A DNA stretch of 64,000 bases from Blastobasis lacticolella. Taxonomy: Eukaryota; Arthropoda; Insecta; Lepidoptera; Blastobasidae. Position numbers and translations under genes: made by a program. The notes beneath the pieces are model-generated. The model worked only from the letters and a program-made list of their open reading frames with translations, was not told the origin of the DNA and ran no database searches. The stretch spans positions 1,922,001 to 1,986,000 of the forward strand of contig LR990067.1 of the NCBI GenBank assembly GCA_905147135.1, given 5' to 3'. This document shows positions 1-11,285 of this stretch, piece after piece (within the stretch, counting starts at the first letter, position 1; every line of letters begins with the position of its first letter).

Positions 1-616
1 CACCATAGTCACAATTAAAGCAGAGATTTAGGAGATCTACTTTTACTACAAGTATACTTGATAAAATATAACGTCATATTCTGTAGGGCTACTTTCCGTG
101 CCCTTCGTTAAAAAATCGATCCGAAGTCGAAAGTACAAATATAATTCAAATTAAAAAGGAGCTTAATAATATTAATTTTCTCTTAAACGCAGGTTAACGA
201 TTTTCAAAAAATCACTCAAAACACAACTCAAACACAAACTCAAAGCTTCATGTATAATATCGTTATCAATCAAATAACCTAAAGTGAATTATAAATACAA
301 AATTGACACACTGCGCTATTAATTTTGCAAAAATAATTGTTTATCTTATGCGGTAGGCAGCGGCAAGCGGGCTACCTGATGGAAAGTACTGCCGCCTAAG
401 GATAGTTAAACGGTGATACCAGCATTATGAAGGCATTTTTGGTCCGGAATTTCGACATCCGGAAAACCGGGTAGGCGATCCCGTTAACACCCATATTTTT
501 GGGTACTTCTACTTAGAAAGTAACTCCTTCTCAAATTATGATATCTAAACTTCACAATCAAATTAATAATAAGTCCTTAAACAATTAATTAAATATAATC
601 ATTTTCTTTTATTCAG
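1..616 (+). other. Intron 1 of gene copy A (3' part, almost complete)
   Basis: By comparison with copy B the window starts 27 bases after the last base of exon 1. The intron ends at the acceptor TTTTATTCAG (607-616). Bases about 345-480 include a short segment (GCGGTAGGCAGCGGCAAGCG and following) that resembles degraded lepidopteran LINE or SINE tails. No other gene or RNA is seen. Confidence 0.8.
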
Positions 617-3533
617 ATTCTGGGTCACCCCCACATGAGGTGGTCACAACATTGAAGACGCCCATAAGAATATTAAAGAGCAATCGCTTTAGGAAGCCAA
701 AGCGAAATGCCAAAAGAAGATCTGACGATAGTGACGATGATTCTCCTTACTTTATACCTATACACGATTACTCACCTAATAACGCATATTTTAATCCTTA
801 CAATCGTTTAGGACCAAATGACAATGATGCTCCACCACATAGGGAAGAAATTGTTCAAGATGCTGATGATGAATACAAATCTCATCTAAGATCTGAAGCC
901 AAAGACGACGGTTCCCCTTATTTTATACCTGTACACGACTATTCGCCTAACAATGCATATTTCAACCCTTATAACCGTTTGGGACCCAATGATAATGATA
1001 ATGACAATGATGCACCAGGCGACGGATACAGATCATTCAATGACCAAACAATTAAAGATTCCTTCGAAGTTAGCCGTAAGTTGAATAATTTTAAAGATTT
1101 GAAATCAATTTTAGTAGACGAATCATACGAGCAAGGAGATGATATGGACGCCGACTATTATTTTGGTAATCATAAGGCAATAAAAAATAATGTAATCAAT
1201 CTACTTAAAAGAACACCTCTAAAAAGGGATCCGGAAAATAAACTTACACCAAAACATATACAATACGCGAGTTCGAAAGAAGCAATGCACCCAACAAAAT
1301 TTTTTAACAGCAACAATTATTTAAAAGATCACATTAGTGTGATCAGAAACTTTTTGTTCAGACATAAAGCCCCAAACCCCCGAAACCTAAAACCAGTATG
1401 GCGTACTCAAGATGAAGAACCAATAGAGAGTATCGTGATAACTGATGTTAATATTACTTCCACCACCAAAACCTATTTAAAATCTCTTTCTGGAGAAGAC
1501 GACGAAGATTATAAAATAAAAGAAATCACAAATATACAAGAAGGAGGCAAACAACCTGATGGGTCAGGAGGTGGGTCAGGAGCTGGGTCAGGAGTTGGGT
1601 CGGGAGGAAATGAAATAATTGGAGGTCCCCCTAAAATCTCAGTATCACAAATACCATCAGCAGGACATGACTCATTTTCAGAAGAAGGACGTGGTGAATT
1701 GCCATCAGGAACAGGAGCAAAACAAGACAATTTAGGAGTATCAGAAGGGGTTTCATTAAGCGGTGTAACCGAAGGAGGGGTATGGGCTCCTCCGGTGACA
1801 CCTCCATGGCTAGATGAAGGGTCAGGAGGGACAGGAGGTGTATTTGGAGGAAGTGTAGAACAAGGAACAGGAGGAGCATCCGGCGGAGGGTCAGCAAGTG
1901 GATCAGGGGCAATAACAGGAGGTGCATCAGGAAATGGATCAGGAGGTGGATTCGGAACTGGATCAGGAGACGGATCAGAAGGTGGACCAGGGGGAGGATC
2001 AGGAAGTGGATCTGGAAGCGGATCAGGAGGTGGATCAGGGGGAGGATCAGGAAGTGGATCAGGAGGTATATCAACAGGTGGATCAGGGGGAGGATCAGGA
2101 GGAACAGGAGGAGGGTCGGGGAGTGGATCAGGAAGTATATCAGGAGGCATATCAGGAGGTGTATCAGGGGGAGGATCAGGAGGTTCAGGAGGTGGAACAG
2201 GGGGAGCATCAGAAAGTGGATCAGGAGGAGGATCAGGAGGAGGTACAGGTGGAGGATCAGGAGGTATATCGGGAGGTGGATCAGGAGGAGGAACAGGTGG
2301 ATGGTCAGGAGGAGGGTCTGGAAGTGGGTCAGGAGGTATATCAGGAGGTGGATCAGGAAGTGGATCAGGAGGAGGAGCAGGAGGAGGATCAGGAGGAGGT
2401 GGATCAGGTGGATGGTCAGGTGGAGGGTCTGGAAGTGGGTCAGGAGGTATATCAGGAGGTGGATCAGGAAGTGGATCAGGAGGAGGGGCAGGAGGAGGAT
2501 CAGGTGGATGGTCAGGAGGAAGCTCTGGCGGTGGATCAGGAAGTGGATCAGGAGCAGGTACAGGTGGATGGTCAGGTGGAGGATCAGGAAGTGGATCAGG
2601 AGGAGGAGGGTCAGGTGGATGGTCAGGTGGAGGATCAGGAGGTATATCAGGAGGTGGATCAGGGAGTGTATCAGGTGGAGGAGGATCAGGGGGAATATCA
2701 GGTGGAGGATCAGGAGGTATATCAGGAGGTGTATCAGGAAGTGGAGCAGAAGGAGGATCAGGAGGAGGGTCTAAAAGTGGATCAGGAGGTGGATCAGGAG
2801 GTGGATCAGGAAGTGGATCAGGAGGAGGATCATCTGGATGGTCAGGAGGAGGCTCTGGCGTTGGATCAGGAGGTGGATCAGGAAGTGGATCAGGAGATGG
2901 ATCAGGAAGTGGATCAGTTGGTGGATCAGGGGGCGTATCAGGAGGTGGATCAGGAGGAGGTATAGGAGAAGGGATAGGAGGAGGTTTTGGAATAAACGGA
3001 GGGGCAGGAGCAGGACCGGAGCAAGACTTTATAGGAAGCGGAGGTATAGGAGCATTAGCAGAAGGAGAATTTGAAGGAGGAGGCGTAGAAGGAGCTGGAG
3101 GAGTCGGAGGTGCAGGAGGAGGAGCGGGTGGAGAATTCAAAGGAGGAGGCGGAGGAGGATCTGGAAGTGGGTCAGGAAATGTATCAGGAGGTATATCAGG
3201 AGGTGGATCAGCTAGTGGATCAGGAGGTGGATCAGGAGCATCAGGGGGAGGAGGGGAAGGAGGAAGTGCAGAAAAGAAAAGAAATAAAAGGAAAATGTCA
3301 TTAGATGAAATAAAATTAATTGCAAATATTTCAGAATCAGCCGACGCCGTATCAATGGTTTTGTTCCTACAGAATAGATACAAGAGATCTGGGACCCAAA
3401 TGGATTCTGTTGAAATATATGTTGATGAGATGGAACGCATGATAAGGGATGATGCCAAAGGTTTGAAGCAGTACGATTGGTTGGGAACGACCATTGATAT
3501 ACAAGCGGCATTGAAGAAGTTAATGGACTTGGT
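617..3533 (+). CDS. Gly/Ser-rich secreted protein, copy A, exon 2
   Basis: Internal exon of 2917 nt entered in phase 1 after TTTTATTCAG. It exits two bases into a Val codon at the donor GTAAGT (3534). The reading frame is open throughout. Near the N-terminal side are a basic tract (RKPKRNAKRR) and a motif SPYFIPxHDYSPNNAYF that occurs twice, about 57 residues apart. After about 300 residues the chain becomes a Gly/Ser repeat domain (1555-3269). A KKRNKRK basic tract and a predicted helical 80-residue tail follow. There are no cysteines. GTG at 640 is an internal Val codon, not a start. Function is unknown. Exon 1 of this copy lies outside the window. Confidence 0.82.
1555..3269 (+). repeat. 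Gly/Ser-coding minisatellite, copy A
   Basis: Degenerate array of GGATCAGGAGGT and GGATCAGGAAGT type units encoding GSGG, GSGS, GISGG and GWSGG. Units are multiples of 3 bp and contain no stop in most frames of either strand, which explains the long overlapping spurious reading frames here. Between copies A and D this domain differs only by whole codons (exon length 2917, 2881, 2896 and 2929 nt). Confidence 0.9.
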
Positions 3534-4683
3534 GTAAGTAGAAACAATTCTTTACTTCTAATAAAAGATAAATTATTTTATTGGTGGTTGTTGGATAAAT
3601 GATCGTTTTATACTAATTCGCGGCCAGAGAATTAGCCTCGCTATCCAGCGGAGCAATGCGGCCAGCCTTCTGGGCACTTATCCGGTTACTGGAGTTTTTG
3701 TATTATGTTAATATCCTTTTATGCAAAATTATATGAACACCGAGAGCAAAATCAAAATCGATGGAAAAAGAGGCATTATTTAAAGGAGTAAAAATTAAAT
3801 TAAATGGAACTAAAATTTCAATACAAAATATTGTTTAGTGGTGCTAAGTTATGAGAGACCTCATTTTACTCGACTACCAACTGCCAATTTCGTATAGATA
3901 CTTACGGGGCCCCGCCTGCTTTTAAGTTTCAATGAGGAGTTTTCCAGTAGGTATTGTAGGTTAGAGGAAAAACCTCTAAAATTGTTGAAATGTATTAATA
4001 TTATCCAGTACAAGATACCCAGTGTTTATATCCTCTTTGATAAGTACCTATTTCAAGCGATCTTCGATTACCAAAATTGTTGGGGCGCCATCTAGCGAGT
4101 GATATGGAATGCTTTAGATACCTATTGGAAAACTGCTCATTAAAGTAAAATTTGCGTTATATACCAATATATTTACTTACAATGATCTACTTGTTTGTTA
4201 CTTTTCAGTTTTCGGGATTTTTAGTTTTTGCACAACTTTTTTGGTAGAGCTCGTCTAATTTAAAATGACGCGCCCCACTATCGCATTACCGCACACAAGC
4301 AAGTTTAAAATATGGACGCAATACATATACAAATGCCGTCGTATTTGGTCATTCAGTTGCCGGTGACATTCAAACGTAGGAACACGCGTCGTTCATTGGC
4401 TCGCACACAGATGAAGTGTCGTTATCAATATTTGCACTCACACATCGAAATCAACTAACTAAGTAGTGGGGCGCGTCATCTTAGACTAGACGAGCTCTAG
4501 CAGTGTAAGTCAATGGACATCGGATATAATGGAGGGCCAGGGGTCTGCCTTGACCATGATCCAGGATTACGAAGATCAGATAATTACAGGAGCGGCTGCC
4601 ATCTAAGCTTTCCCCTGTTAACATGAAAACCTGTTGTAAGATTTACAAGATTATTTAATATCAGAATATTTTTATAATTGCAG
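3534..4683 (+). other. Intron 2 of copy A
   Basis: GT-AG intron, 1150 bp, from GTAAGT to TATAATTGCAG. It holds an inverted-repeat MITE at 4245-4499. The stop codon TAA overlaps the donor, so retention of this intron would end the protein at once after exon 2. No coding signal is seen in the rest. Confidence 0.8.
4245..4499. mobile_element. 255-bp intronic MITE with about 35-bp inverted ends
   Basis: The left end TAGAGCTCGTCTAATTTAAA and the following GATGACGCGCCCCACTA-like stretch are mirrored at the right end (TAGTGGGGCGCGTCATC ... GACGAGCTCTA) with a few mismatches. The outer TA on both sides could be a TA target duplication, as in Tc1/mariner-type MITEs. It is present at the same site in all four units (255 bp each), so it predates the duplication. 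Confidence 0.7.
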
Positions 4684-5458
4684 AGAAACATATCGAGCGG
4701 GCGACAAGTTGTCAGCAGAAGACAATGCGCTCTTGCATTATTCAGTTTACTTGCATAACAGTGTCAAGCCAAAATTGGAAGAGTATAATATGCCACTCCC
4801 AAATAAGGAACATTATAAATCCGACAACACTGAAAAAGCTCTCACGAAGACACTTGTTGATTTTAATAAAAAGAGCCAACCGTTATTGAACGAAAGATTT
4901 GACATCGACATGTTGAAAAAACTGGCAAAGAAGCCCTATTTTAAAACGGATGATTACAGTAATTTAAAAAACATACGAGGCAAAAATCTTAAACACATTG
5001 AACCTCCTGCGCTAAGACTGTCATTGGATGATTTAAAAAGGATGAAAAATTTAATCTTTAACCGAAACAATCTTAAACCTTTTGAAGATATTTTTAAAAT
5101 CGCCAGAGAGCGACCAAACGAAGAAAAACTACACAAAAAGCTGTACAGAGGTAAAATTATAAACAGACAATACAAAAAACCAACGATAAGCTACTTCAAT
5201 ATGAGAGAACCAGCATACGACTGGTTAAGAACAGTCCCTGAATTAACAAAAATAATAAACAATAGGGCAAATGTTGGAACAAATATCAGGAAAAAAAGCA
5301 AAGGGAGAAAGATCACGATTAATAAAAACAAAAATTATCGAAGGTTGGTGAATGATGTGCCTCTCCTAGTACCAGTACCCTCTAATCCACAGACATTTGA
5401 AGACAACTTGCAAGATTTCAAGACATTTTTGATTAAATTACAAGACTATTTGGATGAC
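4684..5458 (+). CDS. Gly/Ser-rich secreted protein, copy A, exon 3
   Basis: Internal exon of 775 nt between TTGCAG (acceptor) and GTGAGT (donor, 5459). Its first base completes the split Val codon from exon 2, giving MDLV-ETYRAGDKLSAEDNALL. The product is 258 residues, rich in Lys, Asn and Leu, with no cysteine and no recognised domain. The TTG at 4709 is an internal Leu codon, not a start. Reading through the donor would add VSICQIWGQD and then a stop. Confidence 0.82.
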
Positions 5459-6309
5459 GTGAGTATATGTCAAATCTGGGGTCAAGACTAAAACCTATCG
5501 GCGGATATTTTATATCGTGAATTAGAAATACACATATCACGATTTATACCACGGCTTCATTTTTATTCTTGATAATTGTCCAACCCGTACGCAGAGCATG
5601 CTTGGAGGAAGAAAAAACAATACCTTCGTACAGGTCATAGTATATTCACGATTCCATAAATCTTCCAATTCAAATATGGTTATAATACTCACTAACGGGT
5701 GCTGCCTTAGTGGACTGGCTTACTATTGCTTTAGTTTTAAGTGGTTTTTTTAAGTATAATATACCTATATGTTATGTCGGGCGCAGTCCGGCTCTGATTG
5801 GCATTGTCGGGCACTGACCGGCTCTGTCTGGTATTGTCGGCCGTTGTCGGCTTAGGGTGGGTGTGATCCGGTCCTGGGGAAACCAACATGCAACTGTGTT
5901 TCCTTTCTACTTTCTTAGCCCTCCTCTTTGACTTTGAAATTTAGTGTGAGTTGAGTAATTGGTCCAATATGGTCAGGTTCCACTCTCAACAGGGTGACCG
6001 AGGTCAGGTGGCAGTCGCTCCACTGTAATTACCTGATCTACCAAATCTTGGATCACTTCAATCGTCAAAAAGGACCCCTTTTAGGTAGATAGGAAAGTAG
6101 GAAGGAAACACAGATATGTTGACCGCACCACGGCCGGAGCATGTAACCCCACGCCGGTTTCCATTCAGTTGCCTGAATGTGCAGGTTTCTTCAAGATGTT
6201 CTCTCACCGCAAGAGCATCGGTTAGTGTACAGATATAATGTACGAGTCATTGGCACATGGCAGCAGTAGGATCATACATCATCAATAAATAATTTAACTT
6301 GTTCCTCAG
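5459..6309 (+). other. Intron 3 of copy A
   Basis: GT-AG intron, 851 bp, GTGAGT to TTGTTCCTCAG. At 5776-5850 there is a short irregular tandem of TTGTCGG/CCGGCTCTG words. Bases 5964-6048 match a segment of the downstream spacer (about 9886-9953) in direct orientation. Bases about 6157-6210 match the adjoining spacer segment (9822-9870) in inverted orientation. Both are therefore parts of a dispersed retroelement. No gene is seen. Confidence 0.75.
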
Positions 6310-6591
6310 ATTCACGACGCCTTGAAACACATAGTGATGGCGGCCAAGCGCAATCGGCCTTTCTATACAAACCTCAAAGACCTGTACCTCAGCCAGCTCA
6401 CCAGGAAAGCTACAACCGAGGTGCTTCTGCACCTAGCAAGCGCCAGGCTCTTCGAGACGATCGAAAATAGCATGAAGGAAATGAGTAATCACGTTGCCTA
6501 TGTAGAAAATAATGAAGATAAGGTCAAAACTACTCAAAGTGATTTGTTATTTGTACTAAAATTAGTTGAGAGGTTAGAAGAATTAAAATAG
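6310..6591 (+). CDS. Gly/Ser-rich secreted protein, copy A, terminal exon 4
   Basis: Last coding exon, 93 codons plus TAG, entered in phase 0 after CTCAG. It begins IHDALKHIVMAAKRNRPFY and ends LLFVLKLVERLEELK. The segment looks alpha-helical, with a Leu-rich amphipathic end and no cysteine. Copy A has Ala where copies B and D have Asp in NHV(A/D)YVENN. The first AATAAA downstream is at 7552-7557. That would make a long 3' UTR crossing the foldback element, so the true poly(A) site is uncertain. Confidence 0.8.
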   Translation: MHDALKHIVMAAKRNRPFYTNLKDLYLSQLTRKATTEVLLHLASARLFETIENSMKEMSNHVAYVENNEDKVKTTQSDLLFVLKLVERLEELK

Positions 6592-6884
6592 CTATATGTT
6601 GTCTTTTACTGTGTCTTTTAAACTGTTTGCCTTCAACCCCTAACATGATGCATCTGGTACAGAAGACTGCATTAACCTACTCACCACCTGTACAAAATAA
6701 TGTAACCGACAGAAAAATTCGGATAGCGCCCAACCAAGTTTATGTTTTCTAAAATGTTTCAAAACTTTTGAACCGTTTTTAACTAAACTCTCTGCACCAT
6801 TGTCACACTAAGCTGAAACTATGCTGATTGATTCGGGGGAATTAGGCCCACAAATTCACGAGTGGTCATAGTGGTGGTATATAT

Positions 6885-7269
6885 GTCGCAGCCATATGGT
6901 TAAATCAGCCGGTTAACTAAACGGCTAGCATTTTGACCAATTATTTAGTTGAAAATTTGCCAGTTTTATAAGATTTTAAAGTGATGTTGAAAGAACGATA
7001 TTGCCTCGAGTTTACGCAGCTCTTCCACACATTGTTCCAATGCAAACCCACAATAACTTCAAAGTATAATAATAGTTTGCATTAGGTTTCTATTCGGTTA
7101 GTTTAGGTTAGCATTATGACAATGAATGGAAGAGCTCCGTAAACTCGAGGCAATATCGTTCATTTGACTTTACTTTCAAAGTTCATGAATTTGGCCAATT
7201 TTCAATTAAATAACTGCTTAAATAGCTAGCCGTTTAATTAACCGGCTAATTTAACCATTTGGCTGAGAC
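6885..7269. mobile_element. 385-bp foldback MITE, unit 1
   Basis: The ends GTCGCAGCCATATGGTTAAA and (reverse complement) GTCTCAGCCAAATGGTTAAA are imperfect inverted repeats of at least 45 bp. A second, inner pair of arms lies near 6994-7030 and 7125-7160 (GAACGATATTGCCTCGAG and its complement). The whole element can therefore fold on itself. Unit 2 has the clean empty site, where the flanks merge through ATATAT, so the target duplication is TA or ATATAT. Confidence 0.85.
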
Positions 7270-7830
7270 ATATATAAATTATAAATATGAGTGTGTGCAT
7301 CGCCTTGCGACGACGATGCACTGATATTAGTAGAATGAGTAAGTTGCCAAAATATTTTTTTCAATTGAATATCAAGATATGTGTAAAATGAAACAAACAG
7401 TAAAAAAGCGATGTTTTGCACGTGCAATTATAAAGGCAGCTACTTCTCTTAGAAAATTCTCATTTGGGCAACCTACTCATATCTATTATGGGCAAGAGTC
7501 AAAGATGTTTACTTAACAATGACAAGAGTTGTGCCGGTAGCAGACAAAAAAAATAAACTCCTGCATTTCTTTTAATAGCAAAAACGCAGAGCCACGCAAA
7601 TTGCCTTCAACTTATAGAAGGTTGCAAAAACATTGTATAAAAGCTTAAAACCCCGACTGCTATTAAAAATCTGAAAAGTTAGAAAAAAGCCGAATGGTGT
7701 AAGTGTATGAAATCCAAACGTTATTTTAATTTAAACTTGAAAACTGGCTTGGCCCCTTTTTCATTATATAGGAGGACACTTACACTACTTCTTAACTACT
7801 ACGGACTACTTAACATATTATACATATATT

Positions 7831-8082
7831 ATTTGACGACCTGAGTGGTTCAGTGCCACGCAAGAGGTCCCGGGTTCGATTCCCGGCCGGGCAGAAATTG
7901 AAATGATGAATTTTAATTTCTGTTACGGGTCTGGATGTTCTATGTATAATAAGTATGTATTTAATAGTATATAAGTAGTTTATCAGTTATCTAGCACCCA
8001 TAGTACAAGCTTTGCTTAGTTTGAGGCTAGATGGCGCTGTGTGAATTTGCCCACGATTATTTATTATTATTATTTATTATAT
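7831..8082 (+). mobile_element. tRNA-derived SINE, unit 1
   Basis: The head contains an A-box-like CCTGAGTGGTTCAG and a B box GGTTCGATTCC in a tRNA-like context (GTCCCGGGTTCGATTCCCGG). The tail CAAGCTTTGCTTAGTTTGAG followed by TATTTATTATTATT-type repeats is a form common in lepidopteran SINEs. There is no acceptor-stem pairing, so it is not a working tRNA gene. Units 2 and 4 have the empty site. Confidence 0.8.
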
Positions 8083-9420
8083 TTTTTTTATCAATAGGCT
8101 TGCGTTTGACCTCAACTTACCTGATGGAAAGCGACGATGAGGTCGAAGATGTAGCATGCGTGCCTACCTATTCACTCTTTACATCTACCATTTATATACA
8201 TTTTTTAAATAGTCAAGCCAAAAACTTTTCAGACTGCAAAGTGGTATTTTTGGCGGGTAAGTATTTGTGAAGTTATTATTATTGTTTAATTGCTCTTTTA
8301 TTGTAAAGGTATTTCGGGTTTTCAGTCACATTAGTGATAGTATAAAAAGTAACAAATACTCTGTAAAAGAGTATAGGCTGGAGAAATTGATTCATAGTGA
8401 GTTAGTATATACATGTAACATAATAATTAAAATTAAGTACCTAAGTTAGTATTCGTAACAGTTGTACGTCACACAAGCTATTCTTAAATAAACTAAGCCA
8501 AGGCAGTGACTCCTCTCTACCAATTTGCTGTGCCCAATCCGGGTCCATGTTGATTCTCATCATATTTTAACATCTATATGTAACACATGGAATGCGAAAT
8601 AAAGAAATTGAAATTGAAATGTAATGAAAGCACGGAACTGAGCATTCGGGATCCTTAAGAAGTCGCAATAGAACCTGTAATGTAATTACTATCATGCTAC
8701 TGTCGGGGAAAAGGATCAACTAAAGATATGGCTATAGCCTTGAAATAAACGTCTTTGAACGTTATTTTGAGCAAAATCCCTAAAGCTGGGATATTCATGA
8801 ATTATGATTTTTAAAGCATAACCAGACACAGAGGTGACCTGTCAAGGTGGCGCTAGTTCTGCGTTTTATGTAGCAACACCGGAAGCATCAGTATTCAAAT
8901 GCCACCAACAATGCAACATGGATAATAAGGAACGTGACATAAAAAGAAGCTAACATGGCCCTATTGTAAAATTTGAATAATGACGTTTCAGAAAACGACC
9001 TAGCCTCCTCCTTCCTGGAATTCCTTAATGGAATTATGATTATTTTATTTTATTAGGAAAACTTACACCTAAATTAGGTTACATTAAATTGTTGAATAAA
9101 TTAATTAATTGTTGGTTGGATTATTATCAAATGTGTCAACATTTGACGCAGTAGACGTTGACACCTAAGTTAGGCAGTTAAACTAACTAATTTTAAATGG
9201 TGTACAATAATTAAGGCGGTTTATGAAGGTTATGGAATACTCAATAGCGTCGAGTTATATTTTCTCTATATAGTTTATTATTACCAGTAAAATAATTTTA
9301 GTGTACTCGTTGTTCCGCAACGTGTCAAAGTAACCTGAAGTCGTGGTACCCTTATCTTGGCTAAGTTGACTGTATGGGCTAGACAAGCGTCACTTTCTTG
9401 ACAGAGAGTACGAGACAGTA

Positions 9421-9795
9421 GCGTCGGTTGCCGAGTGGCTACGGTATCCAACTCGTAAGCGAGAGGTACCGGGTTCGAATCCCACTGCGGCCATTTACCA
9501 TGGCTCTTTTCTGAGTTGTGTACATTAGTTGAATGTGTGGTGTGGTGTCCGGCAGAGTAGAATAGCACCAACCCCTTACACTCATGGGTGTCGTACAAGG
9601 CGACTAATGTTTTCGAGGCAAAAGATCAACAGTCTCCGTAGTCTGGAAAATGGGCAGCAGCATTTTCCATTGTTATATTTAATCACTGCGATCTCCAACC
9701 CGCCTGCCAAGCGTGGAGATTATGGCAATAACCTCCCCTTACGTGGGAGAGGCCCTAAGTCCTGCAGTGGACTGTTACGGGCTGTGATGATGATT
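9421..9795 (+). mobile_element. SINE with tRNA-like head and (GAT)n tail, unit 1
   Basis: GTTGCCGAGTGGCTACGG (A box) and GGGTTCGAATCCC (B box) form a Pol III type head. The body runs from GTGTGGTGTCCGGC to CTGCAGTGGACTGTTACGGG and ends GTGATGATGATT. The body without its head is inserted again at 45163-45425, which shows it is mobile. Present at this site in all units. Confidence 0.75.
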
Positions 9796-10140
9796 AGTTG
9801 TATGCTATCGGATGCTCTTACGGTGAGGCAAAACATCGTGAAACCTGCACATTCAGGCGACTGAATGTGTAACCAAGGTCCAATCTGGCCAGGTTCCCCG
9901 GTAGAAGGATCACGGAGGTCAGATGGCAGTCGCTCCACTGTAATTATCTGATGATACACAGCCGGAACATTAACACCAAGATTATTATTATTATTTATTA
10001 TCTTCTTCTTTTTTCCACAACTACAAACAACATAAAAACATAACCCTAAACTTAAAGCTATATTTACAGATAAAAAACCCCTTTTCCAGGGCATCCCCGC
10101 GAGGCATTGTGCCCAGAAGGCTGGCAACATTTCCCCTTTG

Positions 10141-10385
10141 AATAATAAAGCCTTATAGTGGTGTCCCCGCTAATATTTGAAAGAACGTTTCTCGCTCGTA
10201 CGATTCGGATGTGGAATGAGCTCCCAGCCACAGTGTTTCCTTTGGACTCTGGGATCGTTTCACAGGTATATTAGAGGTCTCCTAAGAGGCGGGCAACGCA
10301 TTGGTAGCGCCCTTGGTGTTGCTGATGTCCATAGACGGCGGTGATCACTACCCATCAGTTGTCTACCGTATTACATAAAAAATGA
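10141..10385 (+). mobile_element. LINE 3' end remnant, unit 1
   Basis: One frame reads ARTIRMWNELPATVFPLDSG, like the C-terminus of Jockey/CR1-type reverse transcriptases. The common lepidopteran LINE 3' words follow (AGAGGCGGGCAACGCATTGG, GGTGTTGCTGATGTCCATAG) up to TTACATAAAAAA. It is 5'-truncated and not functional. Shared by all units. Confidence 0.65.
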
Positions 10386-10969
10386 TTAACCTCTGCGCCA
10401 AAAAAAGTTGCCAGCCGTGCGGTCACCAGTGACACCACAGAGACGCCTGGAGAAATTACGCCTGGAGTGGTCATGGTATAGGCAGCATTTTCAGTTTTCC
10501 ACGCTTGCGACTGCAACATTTATTATTTATTTCTTTATTATTTAAGTCGCGTACCAATACCAAGCGTAGCGATATCTTGCAATCAGAGCGTATAATTCCG
10601 CATGGTTCCAATGAAGCTAAAATATTTGCTGTAGCAAGAGACCGCCGGATCGCCTCGTTGAGGGAAGCGTGGCGCGGTATGCGACAAGACAGACCAAGGT
10701 GTTCCAGCTAGCTAACCGATACACCACATCTGCGGTAATGGGGATGGGTAACATCGGTGCCTAAGCGCAGATTGACAGCTAAGGTCAGAGAACAGATGTC
10801 CAACAAAGTGCCAATGTTTGGTGATGGTAATGCATTCAACCAGATTCTGGCTCGAAAGCTGCGAGCAAACGGGCATGGTCGGCCAAATCTGTGCTAGAAT
10901 TTAAAAGTGGGACTAACTTACAGAGGGGTTGATCCCACTGCTTTTGAGAGGCGGGAATGGTATAGGTAA

Positions 10970-11285
10970 GGGAACGTACCCATACTACGTGACCTGTTTT
11001 TTAAGATTTTTTGACCCCCCCCCTCCCCTCGGTGACCACTCGTAGTATATGCCAAGACCCCCCACCCCCTTAAAGTTTTTCGTAGCATTGACAAGTATTA
11101 TTTTTAATTATTTCGCAGGCAGAAAGTGTAACAAATGAAAATAATTTGACTCATATTTGCAATTTCTTGCGGCGAAATCGACTACGTAACAAAAATTTAA
11201 GCCACCCCGCTCCTGTGACTGAGCGTAGTATTTTGAAGATCTCCCTCCCCCCCCTAAACGGGTCACGTAGTATGGGTACGTTCCC
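10970..11285. mobile_element. 316-bp MITE flanked by TAA (PIF/Harbinger-like)
   Basis: Terminal inverted repeats begin GGGAACGTACCCATACTACG and match for at least 25 bp (through GTGACC). Direct TAA copies lie at 10967-10969 and 11286-11288, the 3-bp target site typical of PIF/Harbinger. The interior contains C-rich runs. It is found only in unit 1. The other units differ sharply at exactly this point (see the double hairpin at 27431-27529). Confidence 0.85.

Noticed and set aside
1900..2960. CRISPR-like array
   Set aside because: Units are short, degenerate, contiguous and coding, with no constant repeats separated by unique spacers.
1922..2965. Plus-strand Asp-Gln-Glu-Val and Trp-Ile-Arg-Arg repeat frames inside exon 2
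   Set aside because: Other frames of the same Gly/Ser array. The Gly/Ser frame is the one continuous with flanking non-repetitive exon sequence and both splice junctions.
1509..3494. Long minus-strand frame rich in Pro and Asp (and its counterparts in the other units)
   Set aside because: It is the complement of the GGATCAGG repeats. It has no splice or start context, and its composition is fully explained by the repeat.
4709..5491. Treating 4709-5491 or 640-3537 as free-standing genes with TTG or GTG starts
   Set aside because: The frames extend upstream to splice acceptors and join in phase with the neighbouring exons. They are internal exons.
7840..7900. tRNA gene in the SINE head
   Set aside because: Only the T-arm region is tRNA-like. 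The 5' half is too degraded and a SINE tail follows.
8031..8449. Two short plus-strand frames around 8031-8449 (and equivalents) as small genes
   Set aside because: The first starts in the SINE and runs into LINE-tail sequence. The second is short and AT-rich, with no splice or codon support.
9421..9495. Genuine tRNA gene
   Set aside because: A and B boxes are present but the acceptor arms do not pair, and the sequence continues into a SINE body with a GAT tail.
9281..9864. Overlapping frames of about 105 to 136 codons over the spacer SINE on both strands
   Set aside because: They lie entirely in SINE or retroelement sequence and recur wherever the repeat does.
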